The notes beneath the pieces were generated by a model that was given only the letters and a program-made list of their open reading frames with translations, was not told the origin of the DNA and made no database searches. DNA of 64,000 bases from contig JAKSNA010000007.1 in the NCBI GenBank assembly GCA_024400295.1, forward strand, positions 1 through 64,000, in the 5' to 3' direction. Positions 8,022-15,023 of the stretch are shown piece after piece (the stretch's first letter is position 1; each line of letters begins with the position of its first letter). The stretch is from Bacteroidales bacterium. GTDB lineage: Bacteria > Bacteroidota > Bacteroidia > Bacteroidales > F082. The translations under genes and the position numbers were made by a program.

Positions 8022-8192
8022 TTAATCGTCGTCTGAATTATCGTTTCTGTCGTAAAAATCCGACAGGAAGTCATTACTGTTGATTTCGTCGGCCATCATG
8101 ATCTCGACCACCACAAGGAGCAGCACGCCGCCCAACAAGAGGGTCAATATGACAAATGCCGTGATGAGTAATATTGCTTTTAATTCTGCCAT
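8022..8192 (-). CDS. Small single-pass membrane protein (56 aa)
   Basis: This ORF encodes MAELKAILLITAFVILTLLL and continues through a hydrophobic stretch to about residue 28, followed by an acidic tail rich in Asp and Asn. It therefore looks like a single N-terminal membrane anchor with a short soluble tail. It is preceded by the A/T-rich leader typical of this cluster and ends at one of the repeated junctions. A role in lysis, superinfection exclusion or membrane attachment is possible. None is shown by the sequence. Confidence 0.5.
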   Translation of the reverse strand: MAELKAILLITAFVILTLLLGGVLLLVVVEIMMADEINSNDFLSDFYDRNDNSDDD

Positions 8193-8211
8193 AGTTTTTA
8201 ATTTTTGATAG

Positions 8212-8838
8212 TTAATAGTTTCTCACTCTTTTCGGTTTCATTCTCTCCTCCGCCGCGAGCAGGTGGCTCATAGCCGCGTTGCGCCCGCTGAAGTAGGCCT
8301 CGACATCAATCTCCTTTGCGAAGTACCTGTATTCCAAATCATCGATGACCTGCCGCCAGTACGCCGCCGCCTCCTTGTCTGTGCGGACTTGCGTCAGCTC
8401 GAAATCGGGGATTGGCAATGCGCCCGATGAGGTTCTCTCCGGCTTGACCGTCTTAGGTATTTGCAGCAGCTCCGGCGTGATGATGATGTGAGGGGTGAAC
8501 TGTGCAACATTCGCATGACATTCTGCTGCTTTTTCGAGAGCCTTCCTACACCTGTATTCCTTGCACTTCTGGGCGTTTTTTGCCCTATTCTTCTCGAACC
8601 ACGATTTCTGCAGTTCCCTGATATGCTCCTTGTGATTCTCGCGATACTTCTTGTTTCGTTCGTTGTGCAGTATCCTGTAATTTTCGTCGGCGAGCCTTTT
8701 CTTGTCCCAGATCCTCTGCTGCTCCTTGTGTCTGATCCTCACCGCCTCCTTGCTCGCGGCTTTGAGGTCGTCACGCCTGAGCACGAAGAGTTGCACAAGA
8801 TCATCGTGCGTAATCGACATTATCTGCTGTTCTGTCAT
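8212..8838 (-). CDS. Hypothetical basic coiled-coil phage protein
   Basis: This 208-residue protein has a long, highly charged helical middle (about 25-100, rich in Arg, Lys, Glu and Asn; for example 'HKEHIRELQKSWFEKNRAKN') and a C-terminal part with 'DDLEYRYFAKEIDVEAYFSG'. The composition resembles HNH-like or DNA-associated helical proteins of Bacteroidota phages, but I see no catalytic motif. It is followed by a 19-bp gap and then the small membrane protein. Function unknown. Confidence 0.55.
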   Translation of the reverse strand: MTEQQIMSITHDDLVQLFVLRRDDLKAASKEAVRIRHKEQQRIWDKKRLADENYRILHNERNKKYRENHKEHIRELQKSWFEKNRAKNAQKCKEYRCRKALEKAAECHANVAQFTPHIIITPELLQIPKTVKPERTSSGALPIPDFELTQVRTDKEAAAYWRQVIDDLEYRYFAKEIDVEAYFSGRNAAMSHLLAAEERMKPKRVRNY

Positions 8839-8851
8839 ATTGCGCCTCCGT

Positions 8852-9325
8852 TCAGTTAAGACATACCGTAGGTACCGATGATTTCACCCTCTGCACGCTC
8901 TGCTTGCGGCAGAACTCGTTGTAGATCCGCGTGAGCGTTGCGCCGTCAATGCGGTTGAAGTCGTGGTTCACTTCGGTCGGTACCAGACCTGCTGCGCGAA
9001 CCGCCACGCCTTTGATGTATTCGGCGGTGTGCTGTATGCCGCAGAGGTCAAGATAGCGACCGATGGCACGCATCACGCCTTTACGCTTGCGGTCGAGGTC
9101 GTCACGGCGTTTGCGCTCCTGTGGGTTGCGGCGAAGCTCCCCAAGGTAGCGGAGCAGATCCTGCGCCTCGATATAGCCGAGGTCTTTCAAGCTGCTGGTT
9201 CTGCCTCTGGTGAAGTCGCTGATGAAGTAGTGACGGCCATCATCATCAAGACCGAGAGCCTTGAAGTTGAGGAACAGGCTTCTGCGCTGTGCGTCACTGA
9301 TTTTGTCGGTGATTGCTGTTTCCAT
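8852..9325 (-). CDS. GemA/gp16-like phage regulatory protein (DUF1018-like)
   Basis: The protein has 157 residues from the ATG ending at 9325 (METAITDKISDAQRRSLFLN). Starting further upstream would overlap the zinc-finger gene that ends at 9330. The segment 'LNFKALGLDDDGRHYFISDFTRGR' followed by a conserved helix resembles the Mu GemA (gp16, DUF1018) family, in which a helical repeat ends with 'LGLDDexYR'. GemA affects host gene expression and DNA topology in Mu. The assignment rests on this motif and on the position in the early cluster. Similar folds occur in other phage proteins. Confidence 0.5.
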   Translation of the reverse strand: METAITDKISDAQRRSLFLNFKALGLDDDGRHYFISDFTRGRTSSLKDLGYIEAQDLLRYLGELRRNPQERKRRDDLDRKRKGVMRAIGRYLDLCGIQHTAEYIKGVAVRAAGLVPTEVNHDFNRIDGATLTRIYNEFCRKQSVQRVKSSVPTVCLN

Positions 9326-9329
9326 AGTC

Positions 9330-9488
9330 TTAATTGTTTCGTATTCTTTTAAATCTTTCGGGCAATACAACTGTCAAATTGCAGTTGTCACAGCAGACGC
9401 CTTTCTTAACTGGTTGGGCATTGTTGCCATACTCCTCGAAAGTGCCTCCGCATATCACACATGTTATTTTATGTCCTGGTGTTTTCAT
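9330..9488 (-). CDS. Zinc-finger microprotein (52 aa)
   Basis: This ORF encodes MKTPGHKITCVICGGTFEEY and continues to 'GVCCDNCN', giving CxxC and CxxC pairs that would bind zinc. It ends 4 bp before the GemA-like start and begins 11 bp after the RecA-like ATPase gene, so it fits the operon spacing exactly. This is the second zinc microprotein in the early region. Unlike the first it has no strong Shine-Dalgarno sequence. Function unknown. Confidence 0.6.
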   Translation of the reverse strand: MKTPGHKITCVICGGTFEEYGNNAQPVKKGVCCDNCNLTVVLPERFKRIRNN

Positions 9489-9499
9489 TGTTGATGTTT

Positions 9500-10123
9500 T
9501 TATAGTCCTATTCCGTAATATTCAGTTGCCTTTGTTGTATCAATGTCGATATAGCAGCCGCCTCCGTAGCGGCTTACGGGGAAAGCTCTGAAGCCCTCCA
9601 CGCGCCACGCCACGTTTGCGTCCCTCCAGATGCGCCGCGCCACATGGCCTTCAGGCAGGTTGCCCTGAACATGGCTTACATAGACGAACAGCTTATGCGG
9701 ATAGCGCACCTTCAGCTCCTTGTACTCGCCGAATTTCATTTCCATGAACTGCACCGAGTCAATCACCACCACATCGGGGCTTTTGTGCTTGTCAAGGCGT
9801 TCCTTCAGGTCGTCCACGCTCTCCTTGTCAAGCAGCACGAACTTCCCGCCGCAGTCCATCATTCCCGTCCGCTCCAGGGCAAGCTGTATTGTTCGGCTCT
9901 TGCCTTCCTCCACGCTGTCGTAGGCCACGCGGCGGAACTCCGTGAGGTACTTGGCCAGCATCATGGCAAACGAGGTCTTGCCGTTCTTCGGCGGGCCGTA
10001 GATAACCCATGTTCCTGTCAGTTCCGGGTCGCCCACGGCATCGTGCCACTGCCCCGTGAAGGGCAGTGTCTTGAACTTTGCCGTCAATATGTTGTTCACG
10101 CTGTACGCCCTTTTCATGGTCAT
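9500..10123 (-). CDS. RecA-like/AAA phage ATPase
   Basis: The protein has 207 residues from the ATG ending at 10123, which overlaps the MuB-like stop as ATGA. The frame is open further upstream only as a shadow of that gene. Walker A is 'GPPKNGKTS' (about 46-54), and Walker B is 'PDVVVIDSVQF' followed by a helix and a sensor-like strand 'KLFVYVSHVQGN', the order of a RecA/KaiC-type P-loop ATPase. Bacteroidota Mu-like phages commonly carry such a second ATPase after MuB. It may assist transposition or replication. Its exact role is unknown. Confidence 0.7.
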   Translation of the reverse strand: MTMKRAYSVNNILTAKFKTLPFTGQWHDAVGDPELTGTWVIYGPPKNGKTSFAMMLAKYLTEFRRVAYDSVEEGKSRTIQLALERTGMMDCGGKFVLLDKESVDDLKERLDKHKSPDVVVIDSVQFMEMKFGEYKELKVRYPHKLFVYVSHVQGNLPEGHVARRIWRDANVAWRVEGFRAFPVSRYGGGCYIDIDTTKATEYYGIGL

Positions 10124-11004
10124 GCCCCTTTCATCAGTTCCTTGTGTATCCGGCGCAGGCTCGGCATGCCGTCCTCGCCCATCGTGCGGCGCAGTATCGC
10201 GCCCGCGTCGGTGCCTTCCTTGCAGTTGGCCTTGATGATCATCATGGCCGTGGCCTGCGTCATCTTTGTCCGTTCCTCGGCCTCCATCGGGACAACTGTC
10301 AGATAGCGTTTCCCGAAGCGGCTGAACAGCTCCGTATAGCCCACCTTGCGGTTGTCGATGGCACGCTGCACCTTTGCCTTCAGCCCGTCGGCTCCCATCA
10401 TGTACCAGCCGCACATCCCGTCCGTCGCGTTCCACAGGGCCTTGATCTCAAGGAAGGCCTCATAGTTCAGGTCGCCAGCCTCGTCGAGTATAATCAAGGG
10501 GTTGGGCAGCGTCTTGAGGTAATACACCAAATCCTCATAGACATCGGTTAAGCGTCCCGTGCTGCCCACCCCGAATGATTTGGCTATCGTTCTTACAAGT
10601 CTCGTCTTGCTCTTCACCTGCGAGCAGTCGATATAGACCGCGTTCTTGTGCGTCTTGGCGTAGTGCTGCGCCGTGTAGGTCTTACCGATGTCGCTCAGGT
10701 CGCACAGCATCGCGCTCATCGATGCGCTTTGGCACATGTCGAGTTGTGCCGTGATGAACTGGAACACGGGCGTGGCCGCCGTTTTCCATTCCGGGGCGTT
10801 GGTCATGTTCACGCCTAAGTGCCTCGCAAGGCTAATCCAGTTCTGGTCGCTCAATACGCGCTCCGTCTCGCCGTTCTTGACGCGGCTGTATTGTGCTGAA
10901 TTGATACCTAAACTCACGGCGAACTTCGCGTCGCTTCCCGCGAAGTTCTCGCGTGCCTCGGCCAAGGCCGCCAGCACCTTCTTTTTCATTTCGTTTGTCA
11001 TCAT
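10120..11004 (-). CDS. MuB-like transposition ATPase with N-terminal HTH
   Basis: The protein has 294 residues. An N-terminal helix-turn-helix (about 20-55, 'FAVSLGINSAQYSRVKNG') precedes an AAA+ core with a P-loop 'CDLSDIGKTYTA' (about 104-115), Walker B 'LIILDEAGDL' and 'WYMMGADGLKAKV' downstream. MuB is the ATP-dependent target-DNA binder that activates MuA and gives target immunity. The P-loop lacks the first glycine of the GxxxxGKT consensus but keeps GKT, which may be normal in this phage group. It lies 21 bp from the MuA stop and overlaps the second ATPase by 4 bp. Confidence 0.8.
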   Translation of the reverse strand: MMTNEMKKKVLAALAEARENFAGSDAKFAVSLGINSAQYSRVKNGETERVLSDQNWISLARHLGVNMTNAPEWKTAATPVFQFITAQLDMCQSASMSAMLCDLSDIGKTYTAQHYAKTHKNAVYIDCSQVKSKTRLVRTIAKSFGVGSTGRLTDVYEDLVYYLKTLPNPLIILDEAGDLNYEAFLEIKALWNATDGMCGWYMMGADGLKAKVQRAIDNRKVGYTELFSRFGKRYLTVVPMEAEERTKMTQATAMMIIKANCKEGTDAGAILRRTMGEDGMPSLRRIHKELMKGA

Positions 11005-11025
11005 TGGTGTATTTTTTTAATTGGT

Positions 11026-13047
11026 TTATAGTCTGCTTATCGCCAAGGCTGCATAGTCCTCGGCATTCCATTCGTCCTCCTCATAGCCCTTGGGCTGCTC
11101 GTTCTGTTCCGGAACGACCTCCAGAGGCGTTGCGTCTATGGCTTTGGTCAGTTCAGCGTCCATGTGGCCAACCTTGGGCAGTTCCGCCCTGCGTTCCTTC
11201 ACAAATTTGTCGAACTTCGCCACGCGCTTCTGCTGGTGCAGCATGGCCTCCGCGTCACTCTCGGTGCGTTCGGCCTCGCATTCGTTGTAGGCGTATTTCT
11301 CGCGGTTCTCCGCCTCGCCGATATACACCCCGTCCTGATACAGATAGACTGTCTCCACGCTTTCGTCATCCGATGGTAGCCAGTAGGCCGTCACACGGTA
11401 GTTGTTCGGCTTCAGCCGGTTGAGGCTGCCGAAGTCCTTCAGCTCGAAGCCAGTATTGTCAACCATGCACCAGTCGTTGTTGCGGATGCTCGTCTCGGTC
11501 ACGTTGCCTATAAACTGCATCAGGTAGGCCATGTCGATGGACTTCAGGTCGGGGTTGGCCTGCTTGGTCAGCACGTCCCTGCGGGTCAGGCCCGGATAGG
11601 TCTTCTGGCGCGGGTGTAGCTCGTTGTTGTGCCGCTCGATGTCGGCCAGGTCGTCGGCGATGATCTGCATGGGGTCGTAAGCGGGTTCCACGTAGTCGCC
11701 CTCCACCTTGTTGCGCACGGCGCGGTAGGCCTCGTGCTTCGCGTACCAGCGGCCGCGGGTGTGACCCATGTCCTTTGCCGTTCCCCACTTCAGCGAGCGG
11801 ATGTTATGCTCGGCGCGTTTTTCCGTTGGGCTTTCGCAGAAACGCACGAAACGGAATGCGTCTTGAAGCCATGGAATGTCGCTCATCAGGTGGTGCTCAA
11901 CCTCCAGCTCGGCGGGCATCGGCAGTCCGAGGCTCCACAACTCGCAGAACACGTTCCTCATGCTCTCATATACGGTCCGCTCGTTGGGCTTGCCGATGAT
12001 GTAGGCGGGGCGGAAATAATAGCCGCTCACAACGTCCACGGCAATGTACTTATAGACCCACACGTCTTTTCCGGCCACTTTAGCCTTTCGGCTCAGTGCA
12101 ACGTCGTCCATTGAGATTTTCGAGAGACTGTAATTGCCCACTTTGCGATGGTGCTTCGGGCGCAGCGTGTTCTGGTAGTCGAAGTGGCCGTTGCGGTCTG
12201 CATACACCGCTGTAGTGTTCACCACGTTCTTCAGGTAGTTCCAGATTGTCGCCTCGCTTAGTTCCGTATAAATCCGGTTACCATCAGAGTCTGTCTCCAG
12301 GCAGTCGAAAGCCACGCCTGTCTCCATATCGTAAACTTCCAGCCAACCGTTTATGAATTGCATATACAGTTCCCAGACACGATGTACAAACGGTTTGTCG
12401 TTTGTCCTCCACAATGCGAGTATCAGATTCTCTACATTTCTGCTCACCTTGCGGGCATTGTCGCTACCTATATTACCGTTCAGCAACGCCGGATAGCTCT
12501 TGTATAAATACGCTTTAAACGCCCTTTCAAGGCCGCGGGTGTTGGTGTATGGTTTCAGTATCCCGTAAGCCACCCCATCCTTGTCCAGGCACTGCTGTAT
12601 CTGCCAGTCAAGCATCGTCTTCAGCCATTCGCTTTTATTTAGTTTCTTTCCCGCTCTTGCCCTGGCTGCCTGTTGGCGTTCCATCCCGTGGCGCATAGCG
12701 TCAAAGAGACTGGCCTTCATCACCAGCCGCTCGATGGTGGCCGCGTCCAGTTTTGTGCCGTCTGGCTTGGAGTATTTGCTAAAGTATTCCCGCGCCTCAG
12801 CGTTTACAGACACCTCATAGATGTCCGACTGCTCCGGGCAGGCTTTGCCCAATGCCGCCTCTATCGCCCTCATCCTGTCTGGTCGTTTTATGCTGTTAAC
12901 CCATATTAGCGTATTGCCGTTGATGCCTCTGTGGGCAATCTCCAGTAATCCGTCGTGGCTGTCGTGGTTAAACTGCTTGTAAGTCAGTCCGGCTTCCTTC
13001 CAGTCGTTTACGCTTATAGCTAAATTTCCGTTGATGTATTGGTACAT
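11026..13047 (-). CDS. Mu-type DDE transposase (MuA)
   Basis: This 673-residue protein matches the MuA plan. An N-terminal DNA-binding region carries 'SVNDWKEAGLTYKQF' near the start. The RNase H-like integrase core has the first Asp in 'YIAVDVVSGYY' (about 338). A segment 'AELEVEHHL' stands where the second acidic residue lies. The Glu in 'CESPTEKRAEHN' (about 408) is the third. The Mu C-terminal beta-barrel follows, with 'YRVTAYWLPSDD'. It catalyses strand transfer for integration and replication. It is the first large gene of the early operon. The 'EVEHH' motif may replace the canonical second Asp. Confidence 0.85.
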   Translation of the reverse strand: MYQYINGNLAISVNDWKEAGLTYKQFNHDSHDGLLEIAHRGINGNTLIWVNSIKRPDRMRAIEAALGKACPEQSDIYEVSVNAEAREYFSKYSKPDGTKLDAATIERLVMKASLFDAMRHGMERQQAARARAGKKLNKSEWLKTMLDWQIQQCLDKDGVAYGILKPYTNTRGLERAFKAYLYKSYPALLNGNIGSDNARKVSRNVENLILALWRTNDKPFVHRVWELYMQFINGWLEVYDMETGVAFDCLETDSDGNRIYTELSEATIWNYLKNVVNTTAVYADRNGHFDYQNTLRPKHHRKVGNYSLSKISMDDVALSRKAKVAGKDVWVYKYIAVDVVSGYYFRPAYIIGKPNERTVYESMRNVFCELWSLGLPMPAELEVEHHLMSDIPWLQDAFRFVRFCESPTEKRAEHNIRSLKWGTAKDMGHTRGRWYAKHEAYRAVRNKVEGDYVEPAYDPMQIIADDLADIERHNNELHPRQKTYPGLTRRDVLTKQANPDLKSIDMAYLMQFIGNVTETSIRNNDWCMVDNTGFELKDFGSLNRLKPNNYRVTAYWLPSDDESVETVYLYQDGVYIGEAENREKYAYNECEAERTESDAEAMLHQQKRVAKFDKFVKERRAELPKVGHMDAELTKAIDATPLEVVPEQNEQPKGYEEDEWNAEDYAALAISRL

Positions 13048-13075
13048 GGTGTATTATTATTAGGTTATCACTCGG

Positions 13076-13249
13076 TTAATTCTGCCAATCGTACACTTCG
13101 GCCAAGCCGGCGCCGATGGCAAACAATGCCACGCCTGCCAGCCGGAGGCTGATTTCACACTTGCTGCCGTCTGCCGTGCAAATAGCAAGGAACAGTCCGA
13201 TGCACAACACGGCTGTCCCGATCGATTTTTTCAGTTGTCTCTTGTTCAT
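13076..13249 (-). CDS. Small membrane protein (57 aa)
   Basis: The ORF encodes MNKRQLKKSIGTAVLCIGLF, with two hydrophobic stretches (about 10-24 and 36-50) around a polar turn, so it is probably a two-pass or hairpin membrane protein. It lies between the HTH gene and MuA with operon spacing and starts after GGAG six bases upstream of its leader. Its mRNA leader 'ACACCATG' matches that of MuA. Function unknown. Confidence 0.5.
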   Translation of the reverse strand: MNKRQLKKSIGTAVLCIGLFLAICTADGSKCEISLRLAGVALFAIGAGLAEVYDWQN

Positions 13250-13276
13250 GGTGTATTCTCCTTTATTTATTAATGT

Positions 13277-13450
13277 TTAAAGTTCAATCTCTACTGCTCC
13301 GTAGTTGCGCACGGCTATAGTGCGGATTTTTTTTGCTGTTGTGGTGTCACTTTTCCCGCGGATGGCCTTACTCACCGTCTGCTCGCTCACTCCAAGCAGC
13401 TTCGCGATGGCCTTTCCGGTACCTTTTTTCGTGTGTAATTGCTTATTCAT
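13277..13450 (-). CDS. Small HTH regulator (Ner/Cro-like)
   Basis: The 57-residue protein starts at the ATG ending at 13450 (MNKQLHTKKGTGKAIAKLLG). The helix-turn-helix is 'IAKLLGVSEQTVSKAIRG' (about 14-31). It is the first gene of the leftward early operon and is divergent from the XRE repressor, the position of Ner in Mu and Cro in lambdoid phages. A longer reading frame to 13540 would run back through the promoter region and is unlikely. By layout it probably represses the rightward repressor promoter or its own promoter. Confidence 0.7.
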   Translation of the reverse strand: MNKQLHTKKGTGKAIAKLLGVSEQTVSKAIRGKSDTTTAKKIRTIAVRNYGAVEIEL

Positions 13451-13459
13451 ATTTTTTTG

Positions 13460-13504
13460 TATATTTGTAGCGTGGTTTAATGATGAAATCACGCTGCAAA
13501 TATA
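13460..13504. promoter_or_regulatory. Crossed divergent promoters inside an inverted repeat
   Basis: The plus strand reads TATATTTGTAGCGTG (13460-13474), a 15-base spacer, then CACGCTGCAAATATA (13490-13504). The arms are inverted repeats matching at 14 of 15 positions. Each arm contains TATATTTG, the Bacteroidota -7 box: the left one faces right toward the XRE repressor (start 13553) and the right one faces left toward the HTH gene (start 13450). The two promoters therefore face and overlap each other, and a protein bound to both arms could control both. TTTTACGAA motifs at 13511-13519 and 13542-13550 may be extra operators. Confidence 0.7.
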
Positions 13505-13552
13505 GTAAAGTTTTACGAACAAACAACAATTATTTCGCAAATTTTTACGAAT

Positions 13553-13897
13553 ATGAAAGAGAGATTAAAGCAACTTATTGATTATTATAATATTTCGACT
13601 AATCTTTTTTCTCAAAAGATAGGGGTTTCAGAGGGTACAATTCGCAAAATACTCACCCAAAACACTACGATAAGGAGTGATACATTGGAAAAAATATCGC
13701 AAAACTTTGCGGAAATCAACATGGATTGGCTTATAACAGGACGTGGAGAAATGTTGCTGGAAAACTCTCAAGAAGGTGGTTGTTTTGAGAATAGTGACAA
13801 CATTTCTCGTCTCATTGATATATTGCAGGATACTTTAGTAGAAAAAGACAAACAAATTGACCGTTTATTATCAATAATAGAACAAGGAAAGGTATAA
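13553..13897 (+). CDS. XRE-family phage repressor
   Basis: The protein has 114 residues. The helix-turn-helix lies at about 14-40 ('NLFSQKIGVSEGTIRKILTQ'), followed by 'EINMDWLITGRGEML', a stretch shared by many Bacteroidota prophage repressors, and a C-terminal coiled coil (about 85-110) that could mediate dimerisation. It is transcribed away from the early operon, from a promoter within the inverted repeat at 13460-13504, and is probably the lysogeny repressor. It has no peptidase domain, so induction would need an antirepressor or another route. Confidence 0.8.
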   Translation: MKERLKQLIDYYNISTNLFSQKIGVSEGTIRKILTQNTTIRSDTLEKISQNFAEINMDWLITGRGEMLLENSQEGGCFENSDNISRLIDILQDTLVEKDKQIDRLLSIIEQGKV

Positions 13898-13901
13898 AAC
13901 T

Positions 13902-14399
13902 ATGGAATTTGACATTACAAACATTGACAAAGCAAAATTACTAAAGGCTTTATATGATTATGCAGACCCCACTATTGGAGTTGGGGGTGCTGAGTTCATT
14001 ACAAGAAAGGTCAGGGGCGAAAATGTTTCTAAATTATCAGATTTAGAGTGTGCTATTGCTCTATCAGATTTCAAAGAATCGACTGATTCAGGATGTTTCA
14101 GAATTTTTGACTATCACAATGGAAAACCGATGAAAGTAGTCTTTTATAGATTATCCACGGGAAGGGTTTTAGTTTCATCAAATAACTATGACGAAAGAAA
14201 TGGGAAATACCGTTTCTTGGAAGCAATGATGAGTTGTTTTCCGAAGAAAGACATACTGATTGTTGACAAATCAACTCCGAGAAGTGTTGATAAGAACGAC
14301 AACTCATCAAAAGAGAAAAAGAATCATTTTCGTTCAATTCTTCACAATGCGAAGAAAGAGAGGAATGAATTTGGGTTTTACTGGAAAATAGATGATTAA
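13902..14399 (+). CDS. Unknown protein encoded with the repressor
   Basis: This 165-residue soluble protein begins MEFDITNIDKAKLLKALYDY and has a mixed alpha/beta composition and a Lys/Asn-rich tail ('NDNSSKEKKNHFRSIL'). It starts 4 bp after the repressor stop and is the only other rightward gene here, so it should be expressed in the lysogen. Genes in this place sometimes provide superinfection exclusion or host defence. No catalytic motif is recognised, so this is only a positional inference. Confidence 0.55.
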   Translation: MEFDITNIDKAKLLKALYDYADPTIGVGGAEFITRKVRGENVSKLSDLECAIALSDFKESTDSGCFRIFDYHNGKPMKVVFYRLSTGRVLVSSNNYDERNGKYRFLEAMMSCFPKKDILIVDKSTPRSVDKNDNSSKEKKNHFRSILHNAKKERNEFGFYWKIDD

Positions 14400-15023
14400 T
14401 AGGTGCTAATAGCCAAGAAAATCTGCGAAAACCGATTTTTCTGCATATTTTAGGTTTATTTTGCTGATTTTCAGATATTTACATTATTTTTATTGGGGAA
14501 GTATCCCCCTACCTAATTATGGATTATCGGGTAGGTTAATTCGTGCAAAACTTCCGTTTTTTGAGTTTTTTCGTCCGTCAAGGGTGGTCTAATGTGGTCG
14601 AGATGGAGCCAGTTTTGGGGCTAACTCGGGGCTAACTCGGCAAATCAGGTCAAAATAGGCGGCAATAAAAAAGCCTTCCAGACGGTGAGTCCGGGAGGCT
14701 TTTTTATATGTTTTCGGCTGCTGTTTAAACGGTTTTGCGCCGCCGTTCAAAAATCGTTTAAATGGTTGTAAAATAACGGCTTCAGGGCGTTTTATGCAAG
14801 CATAATTTGTATTAATTAAACTTTTATTAAACTTTTCTTGCGCTTTTTTGAGGTTTTATTAAAGCAAAATACAAGCAAATTAAAGTTTTTTGTACTTTTT
14901 ATTTTTTATCAAAACATCGTAATTTATTGTAAATCAAAAATTTGCGTTTTTTTAAAATGTATTTTTCTTTTTTAGCCCCTTACATGCAAAAAGATAATTG
15001 TTAAGTAGTTTAATTTATTGATA
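14400..15023. other. Gene-free region, probable prophage end
   Basis: I find no coding region in these 624 bases. They hold a hairpin with GGGG/CCCC arms (14496-14509), a tandem pair GGGGCTAACTC (14617-14627 and 14628-14638), a terminator (14667-14706), two GTTTAAAYGGTT boxes 33 bp apart (14723 and 14756), a tandem pair ATTAAACTTTT (14815-14836), and a very A/T-rich tract to 15010. Repeated boxes near a repressor are where the outer end and transposase-binding sites of a Mu-like prophage are expected. I could not identify the exact end or a target duplication. Confidence 0.5.
14667..14706 (+). terminator. Rho-independent terminator after repressor operon
   Basis: The sequence is A6, GCCTTCC, a 13-base loop region and GGGAGGC followed by T6. 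The stem has 7 bp with one G-T pair. It lies 268 bp after the 165-residue gene, in the region with no genes, and could end transcription from the repressor operon. Confidence 0.75.

Larger units (their letters stand above)
7355..8027 (-). repeat. Three near-identical gene junctions
   Basis: At 7355-7384, 7658-7687 and 7998-8027 the minus strand reads ACGATTAA, then a 6-base variable part (TCAACT or ACAACC), then TTTAAAAATCA and a few bases ahead of ATG. Each copy holds the last codon (GAT) and the TAA stop of the upstream gene plus the leader of the downstream gene. The copies differ at only a few positions. The shared leader probably acts as an A/U-rich translation initiation region. Sharing of the stop codon context points to duplication or recombination at these joints. 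Confidence 0.75.

Noticed and set aside
9828..10435. N-terminal extension of the RecA-like ATPase gene to 10435
   Set aside because: The extra 104 codons are a shifted reading of the MuB-like gene with atypical composition (Gly/Arg/Asp/His-rich). The ATG at 10123 overlaps the MuB stop as ATGA.
14400..15023. tRNA or integrase attachment site
   Set aside because: No tRNA-like cloverleaf or tyrosine-recombinase gene was found. The transposase type points to Mu-like insertion.
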